A stretch of DNA of 64,000 bases from Pseudonocardia sp. TRM90224 (GTDB lineage Bacteria; Actinomycetota; Actinomycetes; Mycobacteriales; Pseudonocardiaceae). A model generated the notes under the pieces. That model had not been told where the DNA came from. It saw nothing but the letters and a program-made list of their open reading frames with translations, and did not search any database. How positions within the stretch are numbered: the stretch's first letter is position 1; every line of letters starts with the position of its first letter. The stretch lies in assembly GCF_021245725.1 (NCBI RefSeq), contig NZ_JAJGSX010000001.1, positions 372,001 to 436,000 of the forward strand, in the 5' to 3' direction. Shown here in pieces: positions 9,842 to 18,123 of this stretch. A program made the translations under genes and the position numbers.

Positions 9842-9872
9842 ACTCGGCGCCCCTGCAGCTGGTCGGTCGGCG

Positions 9873-10079
9873 TCAGTCCGTCGAGGCCCTGTTCGCGGCT
9901 ACGGCCGCGGCAATACCCAGTACCAGGAGGGCGAGGCTGATGTAGATCTCGTAGCCGTCGACGTACACGAACCTCGTGAAGCCCATGAACGGGATCCACA
10001 CGCCGAACAGCTCATGGACGAGGCCCTGCAGCCCGCCGACGACCAGCAGGAAACTGACGAAACCGAGAACGACCTTCAT
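9873..10079 (-). CDS. small hypothetical membrane protein
   Basis: Protein of 68 residues from ATG 10079 (MKVVLGFVSFLLVVGG). Two hydrophobic segments, about residues 2-20 and 45-63, flank a short loop (HELFGVWIPFMGFTRFVYVD), so a two-span membrane protein is likely. I do not recognise a family. An open frame continues upstream to 10178, but the extra residues are Arg/Pro-rich and unlike a real N-terminus. It lies alone between the 32-bp array and copy 1 of the 57-bp repeat. Confidence 0.55.
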   Translation of the reverse strand: MKVVLGFVSFLLVVGGLQGLVHELFGVWIPFMGFTRFVYVDGYEIYISLALLVLGIAAAVAANRASTD

Positions 10080-10233
10080 GATCTTGACGGTAGAAGGCCT
10101 CGGCCGACGCCGTATCGGGCATCGGTAGGCGGAAGCGCCGACTTCGTCGTCCGAAAGTATCGACTCGCCGCGGATCACGTCCGTTCGTCCTGGCGGGCGT
10201 GACGCTGGCCGAGTTGCGTGCGTTCCGCACGCG

Positions 10234-10290
10234 AGGGCAGGAAAGCCACTTTCCGGCCCTCACAGGGCAGGAAAGTGGCTTTCCTGCCCT
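10234..10290. repeat. 57-bp double-hairpin repeat, copy 1
   Basis: Two 27-bp arms (10234-10260, 10264-10290) separated by CAC. Each arm is itself a hairpin (AGGAAAG-loop-CTTTCC type) and the second arm is nearly the reverse complement of the first. It is preceded by a further perfect hairpin GCGTGCG-TTC-CGCACGC at 10216-10232. The copy lies 13 bases before the truncated oxidoreductase pseudogene. Five other copies occur in the window. Confidence 0.93.
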
Positions 10291-10302
10291 CCCCAACCCC
10301 GG

Positions 10303-11045
10303 GTCAGCTGGTCAGCAGGGGCCGCCGCTGGGGCCGGCGCATACGCCGAGTTCGCCGTGCTGTCTGCCGCGTTCGCCACGGTCGTGCCCGACGACATCGA
10401 CGCGGCGGCGGCCGTGGCGGTCGTCCGCAACGGACAGGTCGCGCTCGGGGCCCTGCGTGCGGCGACGATCCAGCCAGGGGAAAGGTGCTGGTCACGGGCG
10501 CGGCGGGCGGGGTGGGTCACCTCGCGGTCCAGCTCGCCCGCGTCCTCGGTGCGCACAGGGTGGTCGGCGCGATCGGTTCGGCGGCCAAGGCGGATTTCGT
10601 GGGCGGGCTCGGCGCGGACGAGGTTGTGGTCTACGACGAACCCGCCGGCTGGGGTGAGCCGGTCGACGTCGTGCTCGACGGTGTCGGCGACGCCGTGCTG
10701 GCAGCGGCGTTGCGCGCGGTCGCGCCGCTGGGCCGGCTGGTGGAGTTCAGCGGCGGCGGCCTGGTCGACGTCGTCGACCTGCGGATGCGCGCCGTCTCGG
10801 TCATCGGGTTCTCGATGGCCCCGTTCGTCCGGCGGCACCGCGGCGTCTACGACGCGCAGCGGGAACGGCTATGGGCGCTGCTGCGCAGCGGCGAGCTCCG
10901 CCCGGCGACGGTGCCGCTGCCGCTGGAGCAGGCAGGGCAGGCGCATCAGCTGATCGAGGCTCGCGCGAACCTCGGCAAGGTCGTCCTCGTCCCCCGGCTG
11001 AGCCCTCGCGTGCGAGCCACCGATCAGGGCGGCGTGACCCGGTAG
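10303..11045 (+). pseudogene. zinc-type alcohol dehydrogenase/quinone oxidoreductase remnant, 5'-truncated and frameshifted
   Basis: Fragment of a medium-chain (MDR) oxidoreductase. The first frame reads GAYAEFAVLSAAFATVVPDD and then VRNGQVALGALRAATIQPGE, the end of the GroES-like domain. The reading then shifts frame: KVLVTGAAGGVGHLAVQLAR is the Rossmann motif, and the rest of the cofactor domain runs to the stop at 11043-11045. One base is missing near 10480-10482 in the run GGGGAAAGG. About the first 80 residues of a normal 320-330 residue enzyme are absent, with no start codon or promoter. The missing end lies exactly where repeat copy 1 sits. The 3' end overlaps the convergent gene at 11024 by 22 bases. 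A sequencing error could explain the frameshift but not the missing N-terminus. Confidence 0.82.
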
Positions 11046-12406
11046 ATGGCGTTGGCGGTGTCGTCGAAGACGTACAGGATCTTGTCCGGTCCGACCGCCG
11101 CGGCGACGGGTCGCCCGCCCCAGCGCGAGCCGTCAGCGTTCTGGAAACCACCGACGATCGTCTGCTGCGGGCCGAGGTTGCCATTGGCGTATGGGAAGAA
11201 GGACACCTCGGGCGCCCTTGGCGGAGTCGCGTTCCAGGAGCCGTGCAGGCCGACCACCGCGCCCTCCCCGAATGGGGCGGGCAGGGTGCCGAAGTCCATG
11301 CCCAGCGGCGCCGAGTGGGCCGGCATGCTCTGCTCCGAGACGGGGAGCGCGGCACAGTCGAACTTCTTGCCATCGGCGTTGAACTCGACGTCCGGGGTGA
11401 ACGCCGGGGTCGTGAAGTCGAAGGCGGTGCCGGCCTCACCCGGTTCCACGTCCGGGTCCGAGTTGCAGTACGGCCATCCGAGGTCGCGGCCGGGTGTGAG
11501 CTTTGCCAGCTGCTCGGCAGGGTGGTCGCGCACGTACTCCTCGACGACCTGGCCCCGCGACGACGAAGCGGCGCTGCCGAAGGGCTTGTCGAACGGGTAG
11601 AGGATGTTGTCGCGGTGGTTGACGGCCGTCCACACGGCCCCGTCGGGCGCGACCGCCAGCCCGGTGCCGTTGCGCACGCCGCGGGCGTAGACCTCCGCCT
11701 TGCCCCCACCGGGCGGGATCCTCATGATCACCGCACGCTCGGGGTTCGCGTCGCGGTCCTCCACCGAGATGTTGGTGGTGGACCCGACCGAGTAGTAGAA
11801 CGACCCGTCCTGCCCGATGACGAGGTTCTTCAACGCGTGGGCGTAGGTGCCGCCGAGGTCACCGCTCTTCGCGTCGGGAAGGTCGTCGGCGATCGTGCGG
11901 GGGTTGGTCGCCTTCCCGCCGGCGTAGTCGTAGGCGCGGATGGCGTTGCTCTCCGCCACGTACAGCACGTCGCCGGCGAAGGCCAATCCCAACGGCTGCT
12001 TCAGGTTCGGCAGCAGCACCGACTGCCGCGCCGTGCCGCCCGGACCGTCCGCGGTGAACCGGACGACCGAACCCTCCTTCGGGGACGACACCAGCAAGGC
12101 GCCGTCCGGTGCCCACGCCGGGAACCGCGCCCCGTTGAGCCGCGCGAAGACCGAGATCGACCAACCCTGCGGCACCTCGGCGAACTGTTGCCCGCCGAAC
12201 GGGTCGTCGGCGCCGATCAGCTCCGGGGCGATCGTGATCGGGACCCGCTGGAGCGGCACCGGCTTGGCGGGCCCCTGGTCCGCCGACGGTGCGGCCGAAC
12301 CCGTCCCCGGCACGGTGACCGATGGCGGCGTCACCCCGACCCCGCAGCCCGCGACCATCGCCGCTGCGATCAGAAGAACCGCGCCCATCGAACGGTTTCG
12401 CAACAT
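11024..12406 (-). CDS. secreted PQQ-dependent sugar dehydrogenase-like lipoprotein
   Basis: Lipoprotein of 460 residues from ATG 12406, which has an AAGG ribosome-binding site. The signal peptide has the lipobox MVAGC, so Cys20 should be lipidated. The rest is a beta-propeller of the soluble glucose/sorbosone dehydrogenase fold: repeated blades such as FPAWAPDGALLVSS, PLGLAFAGDVLYVAESNAIR, TGLAVAPDGAVWTAVNHRDN and MDFGTLPAPFGEGAVVGLHG. The best-known members bind PQQ and calcium and oxidise aldoses or L-sorbosone; PQQ use here is family inference. A GH6 cellulase gene lies 177 bases upstream on the same strand, which suggests carbohydrate oxidation outside the cell. Two palindromes lie in the upstream gap. 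Confidence 0.82.
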   Translation of the reverse strand: MLRNRSMGAVLLIAAAMVAGCGVGVTPPSVTVPGTGSAAPSADQGPAKPVPLQRVPITIAPELIGADDPFGGQQFAEVPQGWSISVFARLNGARFPAWAPDGALLVSSPKEGSVVRFTADGPGGTARQSVLLPNLKQPLGLAFAGDVLYVAESNAIRAYDYAGGKATNPRTIADDLPDAKSGDLGGTYAHALKNLVIGQDGSFYYSVGSTTNISVEDRDANPERAVIMRIPPGGGKAEVYARGVRNGTGLAVAPDGAVWTAVNHRDNILYPFDKPFGSAASSSRGQVVEEYVRDHPAEQLAKLTPGRDLGWPYCNSDPDVEPGEAGTAFDFTTPAFTPDVEFNADGKKFDCAALPVSEQSMPAHSAPLGMDFGTLPAPFGEGAVVGLHGSWNATPPRAPEVSFFPYANGNLGPQQTIVGGFQNADGSRWGGRPVAAAVGPDKILYVFDDTANAIYRVTPP

Positions 12407-12437
12407 CCTTCGCCCCCCAAGAGCGATCTCGGCGTGC

Positions 12438-12454
12438 GTGTCGGTTACCGACAC
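12438..12454. promoter_or_regulatory. 17-bp perfect palindrome upstream of sugar dehydrogenase gene
   Basis: GTGTCGGTTACCGACAC has two perfect 8-bp arms around a central T and lies 32 bases upstream of the ATG at 12406. This fits an operator for a dimeric repressor. No candidate regulator gene is adjacent. Confidence 0.5.
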
Positions 12455-12469
12455 CAGCCGCAATACCCT

Positions 12470-12483
12470 TGCATATCGATGCA
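12470..12483. promoter_or_regulatory. second palindrome in the same gap
   Basis: TGCAT-ATCG-ATGCA is a 5-bp-arm inverted repeat, 16 bases from the 17-bp palindrome. It is AT-rich for this genome and may overlap the promoter of the sugar dehydrogenase gene. Confidence 0.35.
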
Positions 12484-12583
12484 GGTGGGCTTGCGCCTCG
12501 GTCCCCCGAGGACAGTGCTTCCGGATTCAATTACAGGAACCAGTTACCCGCAGCGCACATTCGAATACAGACAGTGAATTCTG

Positions 12584-13582
12584 CTATCCCGCTGAAACCA
12601 GGCCGAGCGCGTACTCGGGCCACCATTGGCCCGCAGCCGGCTCACCGCGATTGCATTCACCGTCCGACGCGCCCGCTCGCTTGATCCACAGGTAGGCGTC
12701 GACGAGCGGCTCGCCCGTCTCGAACGACGGGACCTGTCCTATCGCCCGACCTGGCGGGTTGCACCAGCCGGGCCCGCCGTTGATCGTGCCTCGGCCGTCC
12801 CGCCCGTTGCCGTTGCGGCTGGTGTCGATGACGAAGTGCGCCCCGCCGAGCGCGGCCGACACCGCCGTCCCGTAGCGCGTGACCTCATCGGTCGGGTAGA
12901 AGTTCGCGACGTTGAGGCTGAACCCGTCGGCTTTCGCCGCCCCGCTGTTGCGCAGGGCCCCCGCCAGCTCCTCGACGTCCGGGACGAAGCCGGGGTTTCC
13001 GGCGTCGAGGTACACCGACGCGCCCGCACCCTTGAGGACCTCGATGGCGTGGGACAGCAGGCCGGCCCGCTCGTCCCCGTCGACGCAGCCGTCCAACTCG
13101 TGCGGTACGGCATCGGGCTCGACGATCACCAGAGCCCGGGAGTCGCCCAGGTTCGCGGCGATCTCCTTGATCCACTCGCGGTAGTCGTCGCCATCGTCCG
13201 CTCCCCCGCCCGAGAAGCTGCCGCAGTCGCGACCCGGGATGTTGTACGCGACGAAGAGGGGACGCTGCCCGGCCGCCGTCGCCTTCCGGACGTAGTCCGC
13301 GACGTCCGCACCGATGTCGCTGGTCGGCTTCGTCAGCCACCGCGGGATCGGCTGGGCGGCCAACTTGCGCATCTTCGCCGCGTCGTCGATTCGGCCCTGC
13401 GACTCCCATTCGGCCGCCTGCCGTGCGGCCGGTGTGTCGGGGTCGACGTACAGACCTGCCGACGGCTGCGCGTCCGCCGTGAACGGTGGCGGGGTCGGGT
13501 CGGGGCGGCCGGGCGGGGCAGCGGCGCAACCGGCCACGGCAACGAGGAATGCGGCGACGAACAAGAGAGCTCTGCCGGGCAT
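12584..13582 (-). CDS. glycoside hydrolase family 6 (endoglucanase/cellobiohydrolase) lipoprotein
   Basis: Secreted cellulase of 332 residues from ATG 13582. The signal peptide ends in a lipobox-like VAVAGC. GH6 motifs are clear: VAYNIPGRDCGSFSGGG, the region with the catalytic-acid Asp and LVIVEPDAVPHELDGC, GFSLNVANFYPTDE, HFVIDTSRNGNG, WCNPPGRAIG, DAYLWIKRAGASDGEC and QWWPEYALGLV. There is no carbohydrate-binding module, so it is a single-domain enzyme of common actinobacterial size. It hydrolyses beta-1,4-glucan. It precedes the sugar dehydrogenase lipoprotein on the same strand, separated by 177 bases with palindromes, so the two may be co-expressed but are probably not one simple operon. 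Confidence 0.9.
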   Translation of the reverse strand: MPGRALLFVAAFLVAVAGCAAAPPGRPDPTPPPFTADAQPSAGLYVDPDTPAARQAAEWESQGRIDDAAKMRKLAAQPIPRWLTKPTSDIGADVADYVRKATAAGQRPLFVAYNIPGRDCGSFSGGGADDGDDYREWIKEIAANLGDSRALVIVEPDAVPHELDGCVDGDERAGLLSHAIEVLKGAGASVYLDAGNPGFVPDVEELAGALRNSGAAKADGFSLNVANFYPTDEVTRYGTAVSAALGGAHFVIDTSRNGNGRDGRGTINGGPGWCNPPGRAIGQVPSFETGEPLVDAYLWIKRAGASDGECNRGEPAAGQWWPEYALGLVSAG

Positions 13583-13678
13583 CACACAACAGTAGGTGGC
13601 TGCCTTTCCACCCTTGCCGCGCCCTGGCCGTGAGTGCAAGCGGAACACGAAGTGCTGGACGCGGTCTCGCACAATGGG

Positions 13679-14341
13679 TCAGTCCTCGCGTCGGGCGTAA
13701 TTGGCGATGCCGTTGCCGGTCATGTGCCGCGCGACGGCCAACCAGTCGCTGAAAGCCCTCTGCCGGTGGGCTTTCGGATGCGCGCGGACGTACGTCATCA
13801 CCTCGGGCGAGGCCATGGTCCGGTAGATCGTCACCAGCTGGGCGGCGGCGATGCGCGGCTCGGGCGCGTGTTGTGGCCGACCGGTTTCGTCCGCGAGCTC
13901 GGCGGCGACGGCCAGCTCGAAGCGTTCCCACATCAGCCGCAGGCGGGCGTGCAGCCCTGCGCTCCCGCTGACGGTGCGGTGCAGGCGTTCCAGCTCGGTG
14001 ACCGCGCCGATCGGGCTGTCGGTCATGGTCTGGCCGAGCATGTCGACGACGGCGTCGAGCGGGGTGGTGCCGGCGGGTCGGTCGCGGATGCGGTCGACCA
14101 GGGCACGCAGCACCTCGTCCTCGCCGTGGAAGACCAGGTCCTCCTTGGTGGGGAAGTAGACGAAGACGGTCTTCGCGGCCACGTTCACCGCGTCGGCGAT
14201 CTCGGCGACGGTGACCCCCTCGAACCCGCGTTCCGCGAACATCGCTTGAGCCGTGTCGATCAGCGCCTGCCGGGTGATCAGCTTCTTGCGCTCGCGCAGG
14301 CTCAGGCGCGCGTGATCGCCATCCACCGCATCAAGGTACAT
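13679..14341 (-). CDS. TetR-family transcriptional regulator
   Basis: One-component repressor of 220 residues from ATG 14341. The N-terminal helix-turn-helix is complete (LIDTAQAMFAERGFEGVTVA, then NVAAKTVFVYFPTKEDLVFH). The C-terminal ligand domain is helical and ends ARHMTGNGIANYARRED. An open frame extends to GTG 14374, but that would run through the palindrome at 14362-14374, so the ATG is preferred. It is divergent from an SDR/FAD-monooxygenase pair, the usual arrangement of a TetR repressor with a substrate-responsive catabolic or detoxification operon. The ligand is unknown. Confidence 0.88.
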   Translation of the reverse strand: MYLDAVDGDHARLSLRERKKLITRQALIDTAQAMFAERGFEGVTVAEIADAVNVAAKTVFVYFPTKEDLVFHGEDEVLRALVDRIRDRPAGTTPLDAVVDMLGQTMTDSPIGAVTELERLHRTVSGSAGLHARLRLMWERFELAVAAELADETGRPQHAPEPRIAAAQLVTIYRTMASPEVMTYVRAHPKAHRQRAFSDWLAVARHMTGNGIANYARRED

Positions 14342-14361
14342 GCCGTGTCTCACTAAATAAG

Positions 14362-14374
14362 GTGAGTCACTCAC
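14362..14374. promoter_or_regulatory. TetR operator candidate in divergent promoter
   Basis: GTGAGTCACTCAC has perfect 6-bp arms around a central C. It lies between the TetR start (14341) and the SDR start (14407), so one site could control both. The bases between it and the TetR gene (CTAAATAAG) are AT-rich and could be part of a -10 region. The half-sites TGAGT/ACTCA recur at 63762-63799. Confidence 0.55.
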
Positions 14375-14406
14375 TTTTGTGTGCGAGTGGCGCTACCGTG
14401 GGCGTC

Positions 14407-15162
14407 ATGGAGAACTGGAGCGGCCGGGTCGCGGTGGTGACCGGCGGAAGCAGCGGGATCGGCCTGGCCACGGCGGCCGAGCTGGCGGCAGCCGGGTACG
14501 CGCTGGTGATCGTGGGTCGCGACCCCGACAAGCTGGCGGCGGCCTCCGACCGGATCGGCAGGAGCGGTCCGGTGCACACCGTGGCCGCGGACGTGTCGAC
14601 GGTGGCCGGTATCGAGCGGCTCGCCCAGCAGGTCGGGGCCCGCTACGAGGGGATCGACCTGCTGTTCGCCAACGCCGGTCGGTCCGACGCGCCGCCGATC
14701 CTCGAAACCCGCGAGCTGGACTTCGACCTCGTGATGGCCACCAACGTCAAGAGCGTGTTCTTCGGTGTGGTCGAACTGCTGCCGCTGCTGCGCCGCGGCG
14801 GATCGGTGGTGGTCACCAGCTCGGTCTCAGAGGCCAAGGGCCGCCCCGGCGACCCGCTCTACTCGGCCAGCAAGGCCGCGGTGCGCAGCCTCGTCCGCAC
14901 GCTCGCGCTGGACGAGGACGTCCTCGCCCGAGGGGTGCGGGTCAACGCCGTCACCCCCGGCTGCATCGCGACGCCGTTGACCGCGCAGTCCGACCCCGCG
15001 ACGCAGCTGGCGATCGACGAGTACGTCACCAGCACCGTCCCGATGGCCCGTTGGGGCACACCCGAGGACGTGGCACACGCCGTGGTGTTCCTCGCGGGCG
15101 AGCACGCCTCCTACATCACCGGCTCCGAGATCGTCGTCGACGGCGGCCTCGCCCAGATCTGA
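14407..15162 (+). CDS. short-chain dehydrogenase/reductase
   Basis: Classical SDR of 251 residues. Motifs are canonical: TGGSSGIGLATA for cofactor binding, FANAGRS, the catalytic Ser in VVTSSVSE, Tyr and Lys in PLYSASKAAV, and the C-terminal ITGSEIVVDGGLAQI. Two positively charged residues after the Gly motif (VGRDPDK) suggest NADP(H). It is first in a two-gene operon with the FAD monooxygenase 22 bases downstream, divergent from the TetR gene. Together the enzymes probably oxidise or reduce an aromatic or xenobiotic compound that is the TetR ligand; this is inference from context. Confidence 0.9.
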   Translation: MENWSGRVAVVTGGSSGIGLATAAELAAAGYALVIVGRDPDKLAAASDRIGRSGPVHTVAADVSTVAGIERLAQQVGARYEGIDLLFANAGRSDAPPILETRELDFDLVMATNVKSVFFGVVELLPLLRRGGSVVVTSSVSEAKGRPGDPLYSASKAAVRSLVRTLALDEDVLARGVRVNAVTPGCIATPLTAQSDPATQLAIDEYVTSTVPMARWGTPEDVAHAVVFLAGEHASYITGSEIVVDGGLAQI

Positions 15163-15184
15163 CCCGCCGAAAGAGGTTCGAACC

Positions 15185-16351
15185 ATGACCGAGTTCACCA
15201 CTGCCGAGCAGGCCTTGCAGGCTGCCGACGTCGTCGTCCTCGGCGGCGGGCCCGCCGGGCTCGCCACCGCCCGCCTGCTGCACCAGCGCGGCATCACACC
15301 GCGGGTGCTCGAACGCGATGCCGGTCCACTCGCCCGGTCCCAGGGCGGCAGCCTCGACCTCGGTGAACAGGGCGGCCAGCTGGCCCTGCGCGAGATGGGC
15401 CTCGGCGCGAGGTTCGACGAGCTGGCCAGGCCACTTGGGCAGCGGCTGTGCCTGATGGACCCGGACGGGACGGTCCGGATCGACGTCGACGAGGCGGCGG
15501 GCGAGTCCCGGCCGGAGATCGACCGCGTGCAGCTGCGGCAGCTGCTGATCGACTCGCTGCCGCCGGAGACGATCACCTGGGGCGCCGAGGTCGTCGACGT
15601 CACGCCGCTGGCAGGCGACCGGCACCGCGTCGGCCTCGCCGACGGCACCCACCTCGACGCCGATCTCGTCATCGCCGCCGACGGCATCCGCTCGCCCGCC
15701 CGGGCGCTGGTCACCGCTGCGCAACCGGCCTACAGCGGCATCACGTTCATCCACGGCGACCTGCGCGATCGCCGCCGCGGATCGTTCGTCGAGCGGCACA
15801 CCGGCGAAGGCATCCTGCACGCGGTGGGCGACAACAAGGCGATCCTGGCCCAGCGCGCCGCCGACCGTTCGGTGCGCGTCTACTTCGCCGTGCGCATCGC
15901 CGAGGACCCCACCCGCGTGCAGGGTGAGCGGTTCGGTGACTCCGCCGCGGTGCGCGAGCAGCTGCGCAAGACGTTCGCGGGATGGAGCGCCGACCTCCTC
16001 GATGTGCTCGACGAGATCGACGGCGACTTCGCGTATTGGCCGCTCTACGGGATGCCGGCGCACCAGCTGTGGCTGCCGCATTCCGGGCTCACCCTGCTCG
16101 GCGACGCGGCCCACGTGATGCCGCCCTTCGGCGGGGAGGGCGTGAACATGGCCCTGCCGGACGCCGTCGAGCTGGTCCACGCCCTCTTCTCCCCGGAGCA
16201 CAGCACCGTCGACGAGGCGATCGCGGTGTTCGAGCGCCGCATGCTCGACCGCATGGCCGACGTCGTGCTTGCCGCCGACGCCGCGGGTGAGCTGCTGCTC
16301 AGCCCGGCGGGCACGGCGCCCCTGCTGGCCCATTTCGCCGCTGCCCGGTGA
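15185..16351 (+). CDS. FAD-dependent monooxygenase, TetX/PHBH-like
   Basis: Group A flavoprotein monooxygenase of 388 residues, the same length as TetX. The FAD motif is VVVLGGGPAGLATARLLHQR (residues about 16-35). The middle DG motif is ADLVIAADGIRSPAR, and the ribityl-binding GD motif is TLLGDAAHVMPPFGGEGVNM. The start has an upstream purine-rich GAAAGAGG. It follows the SDR by 22 bases in the TetR-controlled operon. Relatives hydroxylate phenols, polyketides or tetracyclines. Tetracycline inactivation cannot be concluded from this, because the substrate pocket is not conserved enough to judge by eye. Confidence 0.88.
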   Translation: MTEFTTAEQALQAADVVVLGGGPAGLATARLLHQRGITPRVLERDAGPLARSQGGSLDLGEQGGQLALREMGLGARFDELARPLGQRLCLMDPDGTVRIDVDEAAGESRPEIDRVQLRQLLIDSLPPETITWGAEVVDVTPLAGDRHRVGLADGTHLDADLVIAADGIRSPARALVTAAQPAYSGITFIHGDLRDRRRGSFVERHTGEGILHAVGDNKAILAQRAADRSVRVYFAVRIAEDPTRVQGERFGDSAAVREQLRKTFAGWSADLLDVLDEIDGDFAYWPLYGMPAHQLWLPHSGLTLLGDAAHVMPPFGGEGVNMALPDAVELVHALFSPEHSTVDEAIAVFERRMLDRMADVVLAADAAGELLLSPAGTAPLLAHFAAAR

Positions 16352-16363
16352 GCGGCAACGGCA

Positions 16364-16711
16364 TCAGGACGCGGTCGTGGTCTCACCCCCGATGCCCGTC
16401 TCGTTGCCGTCGGCGTCGTGGAAGACCCACTTGCAGACGTTGCCGTGCTCTTCCGTGCCGACGGGCTGCAGCCCGCGCTGGACGATCCGGTCGACCTCGG
16501 CCGCCGGGTCGTCCAACCAGATCATGCCGACCCCGCCGCCGGCCCGAACGGCATCTTCGATGACGTAGACGTACCGGTCGTCGGCCAGCTGCCACACCGC
16601 TTCGGCGGCGTGCGGCCAGAAGGTCGGCTCCTTGCCGAGGAGCTTCGTGTACCACGCGACAGCGCGCTTGCAGTCGCGGACCGGAATGCCCGCGAAGATC
16701 CCTACCGCCAT
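16364..16711 (-). CDS. VOC superfamily (glyoxalase/bleomycin-resistance fold) protein
   Basis: Small protein of 115 residues from ATG 16711 with GGAGAGGAG upstream. It has one vicinal-oxygen-chelate module: IPVRDCKRAVAWYTKLLGKE, then [19 protein letters not shown], and the terminal HDADGNETGIGG with a likely metal-ligand Glu. Such proteins act as dimers in lyases, dioxygenases or antibiotic-binding proteins. Function is not predictable here. The stop is 12 bases from the convergent monooxygenase, and its 5' end is divergent from the GNAT gene. Confidence 0.85.
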   Translation of the reverse strand: MAVGIFAGIPVRDCKRAVAWYTKLLGKEPTFWPHAAEAVWQLADDRYVYVIEDAVRAGGGVGMIWLDDPAAEVDRIVQRGLQPVGTEEHGNVCKWVFHDADGNETGIGGETTTAS

Positions 16712-16822
16712 GGGCGGACTCCTCTCCATCGGGGACGACGGGTCTCGGCCCCACCCGGGATTGACCTCGCGGGGCGGCGGAACTCATCGCTGCACGGCGC
16801 CGTGGGTGGAAGCATCGGCAGC

Positions 16823-17350
16823 ATGACCGAGGTGCGGGCCGCGACGCCGGCCGACGCGCACGCGATCGCCACCGTGCTCGTCCGGTCGTGGCGGGCCGCC
16901 TACCGGGGGCTGCTCCCCGACGACGTGCTCGCCGGCCTGGCCGTCGCCGACCGCGAGCAGCTCTGGTCGGACGTGCTCACCACCCGGCCGCCGGGGGTCA
17001 GCGCTGTAGTGGCTGCGGAGGGGGAGAGCATCGTCGGGTTCGCTGCGACCGGACCGCCGCTCGTGGCGGCCGACCGCGCCGACCCCACCCTCGGCGACCT
17101 CTACTCGCTCTACCTCGACCCCGACGTCTGGCGCCGCGGTATCGGGACCCGGCTCCACGCCGCGGCGCTCGACGGACTCCGATCGTGCGGGTTCGCCCAC
17201 GCCGGCCTGTGGATCCTCGAGAACAACACCCGCGCCACACGCTTCTACGAACACCACGGCTGGACCGACACCGGACGCACGCAGCTCGACCGAGGCCCCG
17301 GTGGGGTCGAGCTGCGCGAGCGGCGGATGCGTCGCAGCCTGGGCGACTGA
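16823..17350 (+). CDS. GNAT family N-acetyltransferase
   Basis: Acetyltransferase of 175 residues. The acetyl-CoA-binding motif A is seen as LYSLYLDPDVWRRGIGTRLH, followed by the beta4-beta5 region AHAGLWILENNTRATRFYEH and GWTDTGRTQ. It begins VRAATPADAHAIATVLVRSW, typical of RimI-like GNATs. The acceptor (protein, antibiotic or small amine) is unknown. It is divergent from the VOC gene by 111 bases, and repeat copy 2 lies 49 bases downstream. Confidence 0.9.
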   Translation: MTEVRAATPADAHAIATVLVRSWRAAYRGLLPDDVLAGLAVADREQLWSDVLTTRPPGVSAVVAAEGESIVGFAATGPPLVAADRADPTLGDLYSLYLDPDVWRRGIGTRLHAAALDGLRSCGFAHAGLWILENNTRATRFYEHHGWTDTGRTQLDRGPGGVELRERRMRRSLGD

Positions 17351-17399
17351 TCCGCGGCCGCGGTGAGGCCAGGGGAAGAGTGGGTGCCGGGCCTGAGGG

Positions 17400-17456
17400 A
17401 GGGCAGGAAAGCCACTTTCCTGCCCTGTGGGGGCCTGAAAGTGGCTTTGCTGCCCT
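17400..17456. repeat. 57-bp double-hairpin repeat, copy 2
   Basis: Arms 17400-17426 and 17430-17456 separated by GTG. The second arm carries a TTTGC variant instead of TTTCC. It lies between two genes of the same direction (ending 17350, starting 17551). Confidence 0.93.
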
Positions 17457-17550
17457 TGCCGGGGTAGGGGCGGGCGGGCGGGCGCACAGCACTCGGCGCC
17501 TGCGGCCACGCCCGACCGGCGGAGTCGAGCGTGATCGTAAGGTCGATCCC

Positions 17551-18096
17551 ATGGCCCGTGTCCCGTACGTCGATCCCGAGTCCGCCCCGCCCGACGTCGC
17601 GTCCGCGCTGCGCCGGTTGCCGCCGTTGCACGTTTTCGGGCTGATGGCGAACGCCGAGTCGGCGTTCGTGCCGTGGCTGCGGTTCGGCGGGGTCGTGCTC
17701 AACGACCTCGCGCTCGACCCGTTGCTGCGTGAGCTGGCGATCCTGCAGGTCGGACGGCTGGCGGCGGCCTACGAGTGGGAGCAGCACGTCGGAATCGCCC
17801 GCTCGTGCGGCGCCACGGACGAGCAGATCGCGGCGCTGGAGGCCGGCCGCATCGATGCGCCCTGCTTCAGCGCCGTGCAGACGGCCGCGCTGGCGTTCGT
17901 GGCGGACATGGTCCGCGACGGTGAGGTCCCCGACGATCGTTACGCAGCACTGGCCGCGGAGCTGGACACCCGACTCATCGTCGAGCTGGCCCTGACCGCA
18001 GGCCAGTACATCGGCCTCGCGCGGATCATGACGGCGCTGCGGATCGACTCGGACCCGCCGGCTGAGCCGGGATCGGTGCAGGTCGCGGGTCTCTGA
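17551..18096 (+). CDS. carboxymuconolactone decarboxylase-family protein
   Basis: Protein of 181 residues with the CMD/AhpD fold. The conserved helix LRELAILQVGRLAAAYEWEQ continues into HVGIARSCGATDEQI, the family signature with Glu and His in place. The second Cys of the AhpD CxxC pair is absent, so peroxidase activity is unlikely and a lactone decarboxylase-like or unknown role is more probable. The stretch ELALTAGQYIGLARIMTALR is the second half of the helical bundle. It is monocistronic, with repeat copy 2 upstream and a convergent lipoprotein gene 28 bases downstream. Confidence 0.85.
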   Translation: MARVPYVDPESAPPDVASALRRLPPLHVFGLMANAESAFVPWLRFGGVVLNDLALDPLLRELAILQVGRLAAAYEWEQHVGIARSCGATDEQIAALEAGRIDAPCFSAVQTAALAFVADMVRDGEVPDDRYAALAAELDTRLIVELALTAGQYIGLARIMTALRIDSDPPAEPGSVQVAGL

Positions 18097-18123
18097 CGGC
18101 CGCGGCACTCACCCTGGTGGCTG

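Noticed and set aside
15185-16351. Tetracycline-inactivating TetX call
   Set aside because: Length and motifs fit the broader group A monooxygenases; residues that define TetX specificity cannot be judged by eye.
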